A stretch of DNA of 27,024 nt. It comes from UBA6911 sp964481255 (GTDB lineage: Bacteria; Acidobacteriota; UBA6911). Within the stretch, counting starts at the first letter, position 1, and every line of letters begins with the position of its first letter. A model generated the notes under the pieces. That model was given only the letters and a program-made list of their open reading frames with translations. It was not told the DNA's origin and ran no database searches. Where the stretch lies: NCBI GenBank assembly GCA_964481255.1, contig CAYZTZ010000032.1:1-27024 (forward strand), written 5' to 3'. Shown here piece after piece: positions 1 to 7,619 of this stretch. Both the position numbers and the translations under genes were made by a program.

Positions 1-2080
1 TGATGGCGTCGATTTCCACATCCAGGATGTCATTGGGACGCCGGTATTCGGGGAAGCCGCATCGGAGCATGCCTCCGGCCTCGGGCAGCGCTTCGAAGAC
101 GGTCACGCCGTAGCCCATCAGGGCCAGGTCATGCGCCACGGTCAATCCCGCGGGACCGCTTCCGACGACGGCCACCCGTTCCTTCCTCGGGGCTTCCTTC
201 GCCGGAAGGATATCGGAGCCTCTCGACCGCTCGTAGTCCATGACGAATCTCTTCAGGCTGCAGATCGCTATGGGCGTGTCCACCGTTCCGCGCTTGCACT
301 CGTACTCGCATCCGTGAGGGCACACTCTGCCGCACACGGCCGGAAGGGGATTGTCCCACCGGATCACTTCCAGCGCTTCGTCGAACCTCCTTGCCGCGAT
401 CAAGGCCACATAGGTCGGGACATCCATTCCGATCGGACAGGCCTTTTGGCAGGGCTGCGGATCGATCTTCTCGCAGGTTCCGGTCGGGCATGTCCTGCGC
501 TTGATGTGGGCTTCGAGTTCATCTCTGAAATAGCGGATCATCGTCAGGACGGGATTCGGGGCCGTCTGGCCGAGGCCGCACAGGGAGAGGTTCTTGACAT
601 TGATCGCTATTTCATGAAGCAGTTCGACGTCGCCCTTCTTTCCCCGCCCACGGGTGATGTCGTCCAGAATATTCCACATCGCCTTGGTTCCCACCCTGCA
701 TGGGGTGCACTTTCCGCATGACTCGTCCGTGGTAAAGGCAAGGAAGTATTTGGCGATGTCCACCATGCAGTTGGTCTCATCCATGACGATGAGGCCTCCG
801 GACCCCATGATGGAGCCGGCCTCGGCGAGCCGCTCGTAATCCACGGGAAGGTCGATCAGTTCCTTGGGGATCATGCCGCCCGAAGGCCCGCCGCTTTGAA
901 TCGCCTTTAATTCCTTGCCTCCGATAATGCCGCCGCCTATATCGTAGATCAGCTGCCGCAGGCTGATCCCCATCGGGACCTCGACAAGACCCGTGTTGTT
1001 TACCTTGCCCACAAGCGAAAATATCTTGGTCCCCTTCGATTTCTCGGTTCCGATGCCGGCGTACCAGTCGGCCCCGCGCATGATGATGATGGGAACATTC
1101 GCCCATGTTTCCACGTTGTTGATATTTGTCGGGTGTCCCCACAAGCCCTTCTGCGCAGGGAAGGGCGGACGCTGTCGGGGCCGCCCCATTCTCCCCTCGA
1201 TCGATGCCATCAGAGCGGTCTCTTCGCCGCAGACGAAGGCGCCGGCGCCCCGCACGACATGGATCCTGAAGGAGAAGCCCGTGTCGAAAATCCCGTCCCC
1301 CAGGAGTCCGTAATCCTCGGCCTGCCGGATGGCTTTCATGATCCTCTGGCAAGCGAGGGGGTACTCGTCCCTTACGTATACATAGCCCGTCCGGGCGCCG
1401 ATGGCATAGGCCCCGATGGCCATCCCCTCGATGACGGCGTGAGGATCGGCCTCGAGCACGCTCCGGTCCATGAAGGCGCCGGGGTCTCCCTCATCGGCGT
1501 TGCAGACGATGTACTTCTCGGGGTCCGAAGCCTTGCTGCAGATGCCCCACTTGAGGCCGGTAAGGAATCCGGCGCCCCCGCGTCCCCGGAGCCCGGACAT
1601 CGTGATCTCCTCGATGACCCCCTCGGGCGTCATCTCTGTCAGTGCCTTGTGAAGGGCCATGTACCCTTCGTTGGCGATGTAGTCATCGATAGCCTCCGGG
1701 TCGATAATCCCCCGGTTCCTCAAAACGATCAGCCTCTGGTGTTTGAAAAAGTCAATATCCGTAAGCTTAGGGATGGGGGCCTCGGCGGCGCTCGGAGTGT
1801 ACATCAGGGGTTTGTAGGGCCTTCCCTTGAGGAGGTGCTCTTCAACGAGATTCGGGATTTCCTGCTCGTCGACGCGCTGGTAAAAGATCCCGTCCGGCCA
1901 ATGTATGACGATGGGTCCCCGTTCACAGAAGCCCTGGCATCCTGTGGCCGCCACAAGAACTTCATCCTGGAGGTTCCGCCTCCTGATCTCCTGTTCCAGC
2001 GCGACTTTGACCTTAAACGACCTGTTGGAAACGCATCCAGTTCCCGCGCATACCAGCATATTTGCTCTGAAAGCTTTCAC
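1..2080 (-). CDS. nuoF: NuoF-type NADH dehydrogenase flavoprotein fused to GltD/NfnB-like FAD oxidoreductase (C-terminus outside window)
   Basis: Partial gene; 693 codons are visible and the frame is open through the left edge. I read a GTG start at 2080, preceded by AGGAG overlapping the nuoE stop; the ATG six bases upstream hits a stop at once. Domains in order: thioredoxin-like [2Fe-2S] domain (Cys 11, 16, 48, 52); NuoF FMN/NADH domain with GRGGAG at 166-171 and GEETAL from 285; SLBB-like region; [4Fe-4S] site (Cys 455, 458, 461, 501). A second module then starts: a GltD/NfnB N-terminal Fe-S domain (Cys 531, 536, 544, 548) and a Rossmann FAD motif GSGPAG at 640-645. In known families NuoF oxidises NADH through FMN, and GltD/NfnB-type domains exchange electrons with NAD(P)H through FAD. 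The fusion would put two flavin sites on one chain. It is the last visible gene of the hdrC-hdrB-[2Fe-2S]-nuoE operon. NuoF identity is firm; the exact partner is inference. Confidence 0.93.
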   Translation of the reverse strand, partial: MKAFRANMLVCAGTGCVSNRSFKVKVALEQEIRRRNLQDEVLVAATGCQGFCERGPIVIHWPDGIFYQRVDEQEIPNLVEEHLLKGRPYKPLMYTPSAAEAPIPKLTDIDFFKHQRLIVLRNRGIIDPEAIDDYIANEGYMALHKALTEMTPEGVIEEITMSGLRGRGGAGFLTGLKWGICSKASDPEKYIVCNADEGDPGAFMDRSVLEADPHAVIEGMAIGAYAIGARTGYVYVRDEYPLACQRIMKAIRQAEDYGLLGDGIFDTGFSFRIHVVRGAGAFVCGEETALMASIEGRMGRPRQRPPFPAQKGLWGHPTNINNVETWANVPIIIMRGADWYAGIGTEKSKGTKIFSLVGKVNNTGLVEVPMGISLRQLIYDIGGGIIGGKELKAIQSGGPSGGMIPKELIDLPVDYERLAEAGSIMGSGGLIVMDETNCMVDIAKYFLAFTTDESCGKCTPCRVGTKAMWNILDDITRGRGKKGDVELLHEIAINVKNLSLCGLGQTAPNPVLTMIRYFRDELEAHIKRRTCPTGTCEKIDPQPCQKACPIGMDVPTYVALIAARRFDEALEVIRWDNPLPAVCGRVCPHGCEYECKRGTVDTPIAICSLKRFVMDYERSRGSDILPAKEAPRKERVAVVGSGPAGLTVAHDLALMGYGVTVFEALPEAGGMLRCGFPEYRRPNDILDVEIDAI

Positions 2081-2091
2081 CGTTGCATCTC

Positions 2092-2544
2092 CTATTTGTA
2101 GTTCTCAAGCGCCTTGACCGCGTCCGCCGGGGTCAACTTCCCATGGAAGTCCTCATCAATGACTATGACGGGCGCCAGGCCGCAGCAGCCGACACAGCGT
2201 ACGACCTCCATGGAATACCGGTCGTCGGCCGTTGTTTCGCCCGGTTCTATCTTCAGTTCTTTTTCCAGAGCCTGTTCAATGGCGACGCCTCCCCTTACAT
2301 GACAGGCCGTTCCGAGGCAGACATTCAGCAGGTGCCGTCCCCTCGGTTTCAGGCTGAAAGCTTTGTAGAACGATCCGATAGCATAAAGCTGCGTCAGGGG
2401 CACATCGAGTCTCCAGGACACCATCCTCAGAGCTTCCTCGGGCAGCCAGCGCAATTCGCGCTGCAAGTCCTGGAGTATTCCTATCAGACTGGATTTATCG
2501 TAATTGTATTTTTCAAGGACTCTGTTGACAGCCTCTACGCTCAT
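2092..2544 (-). CDS. nuoE: NuoE-type [2Fe-2S] thioredoxin-like NADH dehydrogenase subunit
   Basis: 150 residues, close to the usual 150-170 for NuoE/HndA proteins. An N-terminal helical part (about 1-70) precedes a thioredoxin-like fold with the [2Fe-2S] ligand pattern C-x4-C (Cys 76, 81) and C-x3-C (Cys 117, 121). The start ATG has AGGGG five bases upstream and lies 16 bp after the preceding gene. Its stop overlaps the ribosome binding site of the NuoF-GltD gene, so the two are probably translationally coupled. NuoE normally partners NuoF in complex I, or in NAD-linked [FeFe] hydrogenases and formate dehydrogenases. No NuoG, hydrogenase or membrane complex I subunit lies in the window, so a soluble NADH-oxidising module serving the neighbouring Hdr proteins is more likely than respiratory complex I. 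Confidence 0.93.
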   Translation of the reverse strand: MSVEAVNRVLEKYNYDKSSLIGILQDLQRELRWLPEEALRMVSWRLDVPLTQLYAIGSFYKAFSLKPRGRHLLNVCLGTACHVRGGVAIEQALEKELKIEPGETTADDRYSMEVVRCVGCCGLAPVIVIDEDFHGKLTPADAVKALENYK

Positions 2545-2560
2545 GGCAACCCCTTAAAGA

Positions 2561-2944
2561 TCAATGCGTTGTTTCGCTCCCCAACCCGAGCGCGTACTCC
2601 GTCAGAATCCTTCCCGCCAGCACATGGTCGTTAAGGATTCTCCGTATTTTTGCTTCGTCAAGGCAGATGTATTTCACCGGCGGTTTGCCCAGCATCTCAA
2701 CGGTGGCCATCGGCTCCTTGCTGCAGAGCCCGGCACAGCCCGAGGTTGTGACGATCACATCCTTCACTCCCTGCTTCTCGATCTCGTCAAGCAGCGCTTT
2801 CATCACTTCCCTTGCGCCGGCCGCGATCCCGCACGTCCCCATGTGGACGACGATCCTGGCGTTCGAGACGCCTTCCCTCAGGATCTTCTGGTGTTTGACC
2901 TTTTCCTGGATGGCTTTAAGGTCCTCGATCGTCAGCTTGGGCAT
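2561..2944 (-). CDS. Thioredoxin-like [2Fe-2S] ferredoxin domain protein
   Basis: 127 residues. After a short N-terminal helix (LTIEDLKAIQEK-type) comes the motif MGTCGIAAGAREV at 35-47, followed by SGCAGLCSKEP at 68-78. This matches the small (2Fe-2S) ferredoxin proteins, and the N-terminal domains of hydrogenase subunit HydB, that accompany NuoE/NuoF-like subunits. Visible cysteines are 38, 70, 74 and 94. Only 38, 70 and 74 are in obvious ligand motifs, and whether 94 supplies the fourth ligand cannot be judged here. The start is strong: AAGGAGGT five bases before ATG, with the ATG sharing one base with the hdrB stop (TGATG). Probable role is a one-electron relay between the Hdr and NuoEF parts of the complex (inference from context). 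Confidence 0.87.
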   Translation of the reverse strand: MPKLTIEDLKAIQEKVKHQKILREGVSNARIVVHMGTCGIAAGAREVMKALLDEIEKQGVKDVIVTTSGCAGLCSKEPMATVEMLGKPPVKYICLDEAKIRRILNDHVLAGRILTEYALGLGSETTH

Positions 2945-3813
2945 CAGACACCTCCTTGCAAAACGCTCAGGTGGGGCTCCACGCTCACAATATGCTTGTC
3001 CAGTCCGAGTTCCCTCGGCGCAATGCCCAGGGCCAGACCGATCAGCTGGGTGAAATAAAAGACAGGAATGTCAAACTTCTCTCCCCTCAGGACCTCGGCT
3101 TCCGGTTGCCTGGTGTCGAGGTTGGCATGACAGAGAGGGCAGGCTACAGCGACGGCGTTGGCGCCGGCCGCTTTGGCCTCCGCCAGGAGATCGGCCACCA
3201 ATTTCACGACAATCTCCGTTTCGCTCAGGGAGAGGGAGGCTCCGCAACATTCGGTCTTATAGGCCCAATCCAGGGTTTCAATTCCCACAGAGCGCAGGAC
3301 GTTGTCCATGGACATGGGGTACTCGCACGTGTCGAAACTCACGACTCTGGGCGGGCGGGTCAGAAGGCAGCCGTAATAGCAGGCCACTTTGAGGAAGGAA
3401 AGATCCCTTGCGACCTTGGACGCGGGGATCGGGGTTCGGTTGGCGAATATTTCAAGCGGGTGGACCACCTGGACCTTTTGGCCCATCTCGGAACCGATCA
3501 CCTCGCTCACTTTCCGCGCGAGCTTTTCATCTCTCGCCATTTCGTGCTGGGCGAACTTGAACCTCGAGAAGCAGGCGGCGCAGGGCACTACAACTTCGTC
3601 TTTTCCGCTCTTCTCGACCACGGCGAGGTTGTGCGCCGGGAGGGCGATGGAGAGGAGGTGGGATGTCGCATGAGCGGGAGTGGACCCGCAGCAAACCCAT
3701 TTTTCCACCTCGTCGAGGTCGACTCCCAGTTTAGCGCAGACCTTCCTGAAAGATCGGTCGTATTCCTCAGCGGTTGAATGGAGCGAACATCCGGGGTAAT
3801 AGGCGTAACTCAT
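2944..3813 (-). CDS. hdrB: Heterodisulfide reductase subunit B-like protein (HdrB)
   Basis: 289 residues, the normal length for HdrB. It has two copies of the CCG domain that binds the non-cubane [4Fe-4S] clusters of HdrB. The first uses Cys 9, 41-42 (CCG) and 78/81 (CAAC); the second uses Cys 145/149, 189-190 (CCG) and 225/228 (CPLC). The frame is open much further upstream, but ATG at 3813 is preferred because it overlaps the hdrC stop as ATGA, has GGGAG five bases upstream, and begins with the family-typical MSYAYYPGC. In methanogens HdrB reduces CoM-S-S-CoB. In bacteria the HdrABC homologues act as electron-bifurcating or disulfide/thiol modules with other partners. Its substrate here is unknown. 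HdrA, the flavin subunit, is not in the window and may lie left of it. Confidence 0.95.
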   Translation of the reverse strand: MSYAYYPGCSLHSTAEEYDRSFRKVCAKLGVDLDEVEKWVCCGSTPAHATSHLLSIALPAHNLAVVEKSGKDEVVVPCAACFSRFKFAQHEMARDEKLARKVSEVIGSEMGQKVQVVHPLEIFANRTPIPASKVARDLSFLKVACYYGCLLTRPPRVVSFDTCEYPMSMDNVLRSVGIETLDWAYKTECCGASLSLSETEIVVKLVADLLAEAKAAGANAVAVACPLCHANLDTRQPEAEVLRGEKFDIPVFYFTQLIGLALGIAPRELGLDKHIVSVEPHLSVLQGGV

Positions 3814-4373
3814 TTGGACTCCCTTTTCTCGACGGCCCGATAAATGCGTCTTGTGTCCCGCATCCCTTTGAAGGACGGGATCAGCTTCAGTTTCCCCTTT
3901 TTGAGCATCTGGATGCCGAGCTTCATGTCCTTTGTAAAATCGCCGGACTGCAGCTTCAATCCCATAATGAGCCCGATCTCGTACATCCTCCCGAACCATC
4001 GGATGTTTTTCGCCGCCGTGTTGAAAAACGCCCGGACCGACTTGACGGACGGCTTGACCCCCTTCCGGCTCGCCAATATCCTGGCGGCATCCATCACCCG
4101 GGCAATGTCCACGTCCTGGGGGCATCGCGTCGTGCAGGTTTGGCATGAGGCACAGAGCCAGATGGTCTTGCTGTTCAGGACCAGGTCCTCGAGCCCCAGC
4201 CGCGCCGCGTGGATAATCTGCGTCGGCGTGAGGTCCATTGCAAAAGCCACCGGGCATCCCACGGCGCACTTTCTGCATTGAAAACAGGCGTTGACGTCCT
4301 GGCCGCTTTCCTCGGCGAGAGCCGAAGCAAAGCTGGAAAAGCTCGGATTGTAATCAAGGATTATGTCGTTCAT
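3810..4373 (-). CDS. hdrC: Heterodisulfide reductase subunit C-like ferredoxin (HdrC)
   Basis: 187 residues from the chosen ATG at 4373, which has GAGG eight bases upstream. The frame stays open upstream to 4481, but that stretch is AT-rich and unlike HdrC. Two [4Fe-4S] motifs are visible: Cys 30/33/36/40 (CFQCRKCAVGCP) and Cys 74/77/80/84 (CASCQTCTTRCP). The C-terminal half is basic and helical, as in HdrC. HdrC relays electrons from HdrA or another donor to HdrB. It is the first gene of the operon and overlaps hdrB by four bases, so it is co-translated with it. A candidate promoter lies about 50-85 bp upstream in the divergent AT-rich spacer. Confidence 0.94.
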   Translation of the reverse strand: MNDIILDYNPSFSSFASALAEESGQDVNACFQCRKCAVGCPVAFAMDLTPTQIIHAARLGLEDLVLNSKTIWLCASCQTCTTRCPQDVDIARVMDAARILASRKGVKPSVKSVRAFFNTAAKNIRWFGRMYEIGLIMGLKLQSGDFTKDMKLGIQMLKKGKLKLIPSFKGMRDTRRIYRAVEKRESK

Positions 4374-4431
4374 ACCCGGGGCCTCAACTCTCCTAATGCC
4401 GGAATAGTGCATATTTTTTCTATCCAAATAT

Positions 4432-4460
4432 ATTTTAAATGCGCCTGTCTTTCCAAACAA
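4432..4460 (-). promoter_or_regulatory. Candidate promoter of the hdrC operon
   Basis: Reading the minus strand, a -35-like TTGTTT (4455-4460) and a -10-like TAAAAT (4432-4437) are separated by 17 bp. A start site near 4425 would give a leader of about 50 nt before the hdrC ATG. The -10 matches consensus at five of six positions and the -35 at only three. The surrounding spacer is much more AT-rich than the rest of the window, so chance matches are likely. Confidence 0.35.
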
Positions 4461-4481
4461 GAAATCGACGGTCCATAGCAA

Positions 4482-4518
4482 AAATAAAATAAGTTCTTTT
4501 AATGCAGAAATAAAATAA
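4482..4518. repeat. Pair of AT-rich direct repeats in the divergent spacer
   Basis: The 11-mer AAATAAAATAA occurs at 4482-4492 and again at 4508-4518, 26 bp apart start to start (about 2.5 helical turns). It lies between the hdrC and MarR promoters. It could be a binding site or UP-element-like DNA, but low complexity makes coincidence plausible. Confidence 0.35.
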
Positions 4519-4543
4519 TATAGATTTTTTTATACTTTTCCAG

Positions 4544-4571
4544 TTGAAAATAGCCCGGGACGAAATATTTA
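4544..4571 (+). promoter_or_regulatory. Candidate promoter of the MarR-type regulator
   Basis: TTGAAA (4544-4549) and TATTTA (4566-4571) are separated by 16 bp, giving an expected start near 4578 and a leader of about 75 nt. The inverted repeat at 4568-4582 overlaps the -10 element, which is the usual layout for autorepression. Confidence 0.4.
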
Positions 4572-4582
4572 ACTTTGTTAAA
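4568..4582. promoter_or_regulatory. Candidate MarR operator (perfect inverted repeat)
   Basis: TTTAAC-TTT-GTTAAA is a perfect 6-bp inverted repeat with a 3-bp centre. It overlaps the probable -10/start region of the divergent MarR-type gene. MarR proteins bind AT-rich palindromes of about this size as dimers, often in their own divergent promoter. No second copy was seen next to the hdrC promoter. Confidence 0.45.
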
Positions 4583-4653
4583 GAATCCGCCCCGACCGAT
4601 GCCGGCCGGCGGCCGGGAGGAATGGATGCCATGAAACGCCGGAGGAAACCGCG

Positions 4654-5235
4654 ATGAGCGAGAGGAATGCCCTTGCCTTGGCGAATGATTTTCTGAGCGC
4701 GGCGCACGTTTTTTCACGCGCCATGCAGGAGAGCGTGGAAGAGGAGCTGCTCCGGGATGCCCTGGACGGCCAACTGACGCCGTCGCAAATCAAACTGCTC
4801 AAGCTGGTCGGCCTGAATGATTTTATGACGATCGGCGACGCGGCCCTATTCCTGAACGTCAGCCACGCCGCGGCGAGCAAGGCTGTGGACAAACTGGTCC
4901 GGGCAAGACTTCTTCAGCGCCGTCGAGTGGAGAAGGACAGGCGGAAGATATGTCTGTCTCTCACCGACATCAGCCGGAAGCTCCTATCACGATACGAGAA
5001 AGCCCGCGAGGAGAAATTGAAGGATATCTTCCGCATGTCCGCTCCAGCGGAACTGCGCCGGGTTGCCGCATGGCTGGACTGCCTTTCCGCAAGGATTGCC
5101 ATTGACAGCAGCGGGGCGCAGCCGGGCAAACCATGCTCCCAGTGCGGCACTTACTTCCGGCCGAGCTGCATATTGCGCACGCAATTGGGCCGGGAATGCC
5201 TCTATCTCAAGGGGGAAGCAGGGATGCATCTCTGA
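4654..5235 (+). CDS. MarR-family winged-helix regulator with C-terminal four-cysteine motif
   Basis: 193 residues, longer than a typical MarR protein of about 150. Residues 30-130 hold the MarR winged helix: LTPSQIKLLKLV, then a recognition region with NVSHAAASKAVDKL at 68-81, and the wing VEKDRRKICLSLT at 92-104. A C-terminal extension contains Cys 161, 164, 172 and 182 (C-x2-C-x7-C-x9-C), which could hold zinc or an Fe-S cluster or act as a redox switch. The start ATG has GGAGG eight bases upstream. The gene is divergent from the hdrC-hdrB-nuoEF operon, and a palindrome lies in its promoter, so it probably represses itself and perhaps senses redox state or metal for the operon (inference). 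The MarR fold is confident; ligand and targets are unknown. Confidence 0.88.
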   Translation: MSERNALALANDFLSAAHVFSRAMQESVEEELLRDALDGQLTPSQIKLLKLVGLNDFMTIGDAALFLNVSHAAASKAVDKLVRARLLQRRRVEKDRRKICLSLTDISRKLLSRYEKAREEKLKDIFRMSAPAELRRVAAWLDCLSARIAIDSSGAQPGKPCSQCGTYFRPSCILRTQLGRECLYLKGEAGMHL

Positions 5236-5513
5236 GGGTCCCAAGCCTCGCGTGGGGCAAGGAACGCTTTCCCTCGCACTGAAAACAATCCGGGACATTG
5301 CGGCGGACCAAAGTTTTTCGGAATGGCCGCAAATGGAGCAAATTCCACAAAGGGCGTTTCATTCGTGGAACTCGCCCGTCTCATGGTTTCTCTTGCTCCT
5401 GCAACGATCTCAGCGACTCTGCAGTTTGCTTCCGGCATGGGCGCGTCCGTGCGGCCCTATGGAATCCCACGCGATCTGCGGATCTTGATTCGCTGTCGGT
5501 GCAGGCCGTCGCA

Positions 5514-7367
5514 TCACTCGACGGTGACGCTCTTGGCCAGGTTGCGGGGCTGGTCCACGTCGCATCCGCGCAGGACCGCAATATGGTACGCCAGCAGCTG
5601 CAGGGGGACGACGAGCAGAATCGGCAGGACGTCGTCGTGGGTCTGAGGAACGCGGAGGACGTGGTCCGAGAGCCCGGGCAGGTGCGCGTCGTCATCGCTG
5701 GCTACGGAGACGATGACCCCCTCGCGCGCGCGCGCCTCCTCGATATTGCTGAGCATCTTTTCATAGCGCAATACCGACCTGGGATTCTGCGGATCCCTGG
5801 CTGCCAGCGCGACGACGGGAAGATCGCGGTCGATGAGGGCGTTCGGACCGTGCTTCATTTCCCCCGCGGGGTACCCCTCGGCATGGATGTAGGAGATCTC
5901 TTTAAGCTTCAGAGCCCCTTCCAGCGCGATCGGGTAGTGGATGCCGCGCCCGAGGTACAGGGCGTTTCGGAAGCGGTGCAGGCTGTGCGCGATCTCCTCG
6001 CAGGACGGGCCGCGCTCCAGCAGCCGCTGGACAAGCTGGGGCGTCTGCATTAAACCCGACAATACGGCCGCCGTCCTTTCCGGACGGATCTTCCCGCGCT
6101 TCTCGGCCAGATAGAGAGCGATCAGGATGAGAACGGCGAGCTGGGACGTAAACGCTTTCGTTGAGGCGACGCCTATTTCCGGACCGCTGCGGGTGTAGAG
6201 ATTTCCGTCGCTTTCCCTGGAAAGCATGCTTCCGACGACATTGCAGATCGAAAGGATCCGGGCGCGTCTGGACTTGGCCTCGCGCACGGCGGCCAGGGTG
6301 TCCGCCGTTTCCCCCGACTGGCTGATCGCGATGACAAGGGACTTGGCGTCCACGAGCGGATTGCGATAGCGGAATTCGGATCCATAGTCGATTTCGACGG
6401 GGATGCGCGCGAGATCCTCCACCAGGAACTTGCCGACGAGGGCCGCGTGCAGGGACGTCCCGCAGGCTACGATATGGATGCGTTTGATTTTTTTCAGCAC
6501 GTCCTCGGGAAGGCGGGCCTCCTCCAGAAAAATCCGGCTTCCATCGGCCGAGACCCGGCCGGCTAGAGTCTCCTGAAGGCTTCGGGGCTGTTCATGAATC
6601 TCCTTGAGCATGAAATGCCGATAGCCGCCCTTCTCGGCCATTTCCGGGCTCCATTGGATCTCCTGTGGCGTGAAGTCGATCTGTCTGCCGCGGAAGTCGC
6701 AGACCGACACTCCTCCGCGTGTCAGAACGGCCATTTCCCCGTCCCGCATGAAATACATGTTTCGCGTGTGCTCGAGAAGCGCCGGGACGTCCGAAGCCAC
6801 GAGCGATTCGCCCCGCCCCAGGCCCACGATAAGCGGCGGGCCGTTTCTGGCGGCGATGATGACTCCGGGATGGTCGGCCGAAATCAGGCAGACGGCGAAG
6901 CTTCCCCGCAGCCGCTCCAGCACGGCGCCCGCCGCTTCCTGAAACGACCGCCCCGGCGACAGGGATTCCAGCAGATGCGCGATGACCTCCGTGTCGGTTT
7001 CGGTGGCGAAGCGGTGATGCTCCGCCTGCAGTTCTGCTTTCAGCTCCTGGTAGTTTTCGATGATCCCGTTATGAACGACGGCTATCCTGCCCGTGCAGTC
7101 CCGATGCGGGTGGGCGTTCTCCTCCGTGGGCCTCCCGTGGGTCGCCCATCGCGTATGGCCGATTCCGTAATCGCCGGCCAAAGGCTCCGCCTCGAGAGAC
7201 TGGGCCAGATTGGACAGTTTTCCGGAAGCGCGCCGGACCCGGATCCCGCCGTTGTGGACCGCCGCCAACCCGGCGGAGTCGTACCCCCGGTACTCCAGTT
7301 TTCGCAGGCCGTTCAGGATGAGCGGCGCCACGGGCTTCGGGCCGATGTAGCCTACGATTCCGCACAT
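5514..7367 (-). CDS. glmS: Glutamine-fructose-6-phosphate aminotransferase (isomerizing)
   Basis: 617 residues (E. coli GlmS has 609). It makes glucosamine-6-phosphate from fructose-6-phosphate and glutamine, the first step towards UDP-GlcNAc for peptidoglycan and lipid A. ATG at 7367 is chosen because it places the catalytic N-terminal cysteine right after Met (MCGIVGYIG); an upstream in-frame start would bury it. The class II glutaminase domain shows HTRWATHG and HNGIIENY. The first SIS domain has CGTSLHAAL near 300 and SQSGETADT; the second has HAEGYPAGEMKHGP. The C-terminal tail carries NLAKSVTVE with the Schiff-base lysine. It stands alone on the minus strand between two plus-strand genes. 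I saw no glmS-ribozyme-like structure upstream. Confidence 0.97.
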   Translation of the reverse strand: MCGIVGYIGPKPVAPLILNGLRKLEYRGYDSAGLAAVHNGGIRVRRASGKLSNLAQSLEAEPLAGDYGIGHTRWATHGRPTEENAHPHRDCTGRIAVVHNGIIENYQELKAELQAEHHRFATETDTEVIAHLLESLSPGRSFQEAAGAVLERLRGSFAVCLISADHPGVIIAARNGPPLIVGLGRGESLVASDVPALLEHTRNMYFMRDGEMAVLTRGGVSVCDFRGRQIDFTPQEIQWSPEMAEKGGYRHFMLKEIHEQPRSLQETLAGRVSADGSRIFLEEARLPEDVLKKIKRIHIVACGTSLHAALVGKFLVEDLARIPVEIDYGSEFRYRNPLVDAKSLVIAISQSGETADTLAAVREAKSRRARILSICNVVGSMLSRESDGNLYTRSGPEIGVASTKAFTSQLAVLILIALYLAEKRGKIRPERTAAVLSGLMQTPQLVQRLLERGPSCEEIAHSLHRFRNALYLGRGIHYPIALEGALKLKEISYIHAEGYPAGEMKHGPNALIDRDLPVVALAARDPQNPRSVLRYEKMLSNIEEARAREGVIVSVASDDDAHLPGLSDHVLRVPQTHDDVLPILLVVPLQLLAYHIAVLRGCDVDQPRNLAKSVTVE

Positions 7368-7619
7368 GGACTCGCCTGACCTCGCATCCGGTTTGAAGAA
7401 TCCGTCGAAACGGCGATGCCCGATGTCCGACAAGGAATCACTTGGCCGGACTCACGGCGTCCCTATCTGTGCTACAATCCCGCCGTCGCTTTGCATCGTG
7501 TGGAGATTATAGATGATGGTCGCGCGCGAAGCAACCACCCGGGTGCGGGATGCGGAAGGGGCAAATGCGCTCCCTATTCCTCGTCCTGCTTCCTGCATCC
7601 GCTTCGGAGGAGATGATCG

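Noticed and set aside
5236..5513. Search for a terminator between the convergent MarR and glmS genes
   Set aside because: Only weak partial inverted repeats without T-runs were seen, none good enough to report.
7368..7500. glmS ribozyme upstream of glmS
   Set aside because: No recognisable pseudoknot core, and the host does not look like the Gram-positive groups that carry it.
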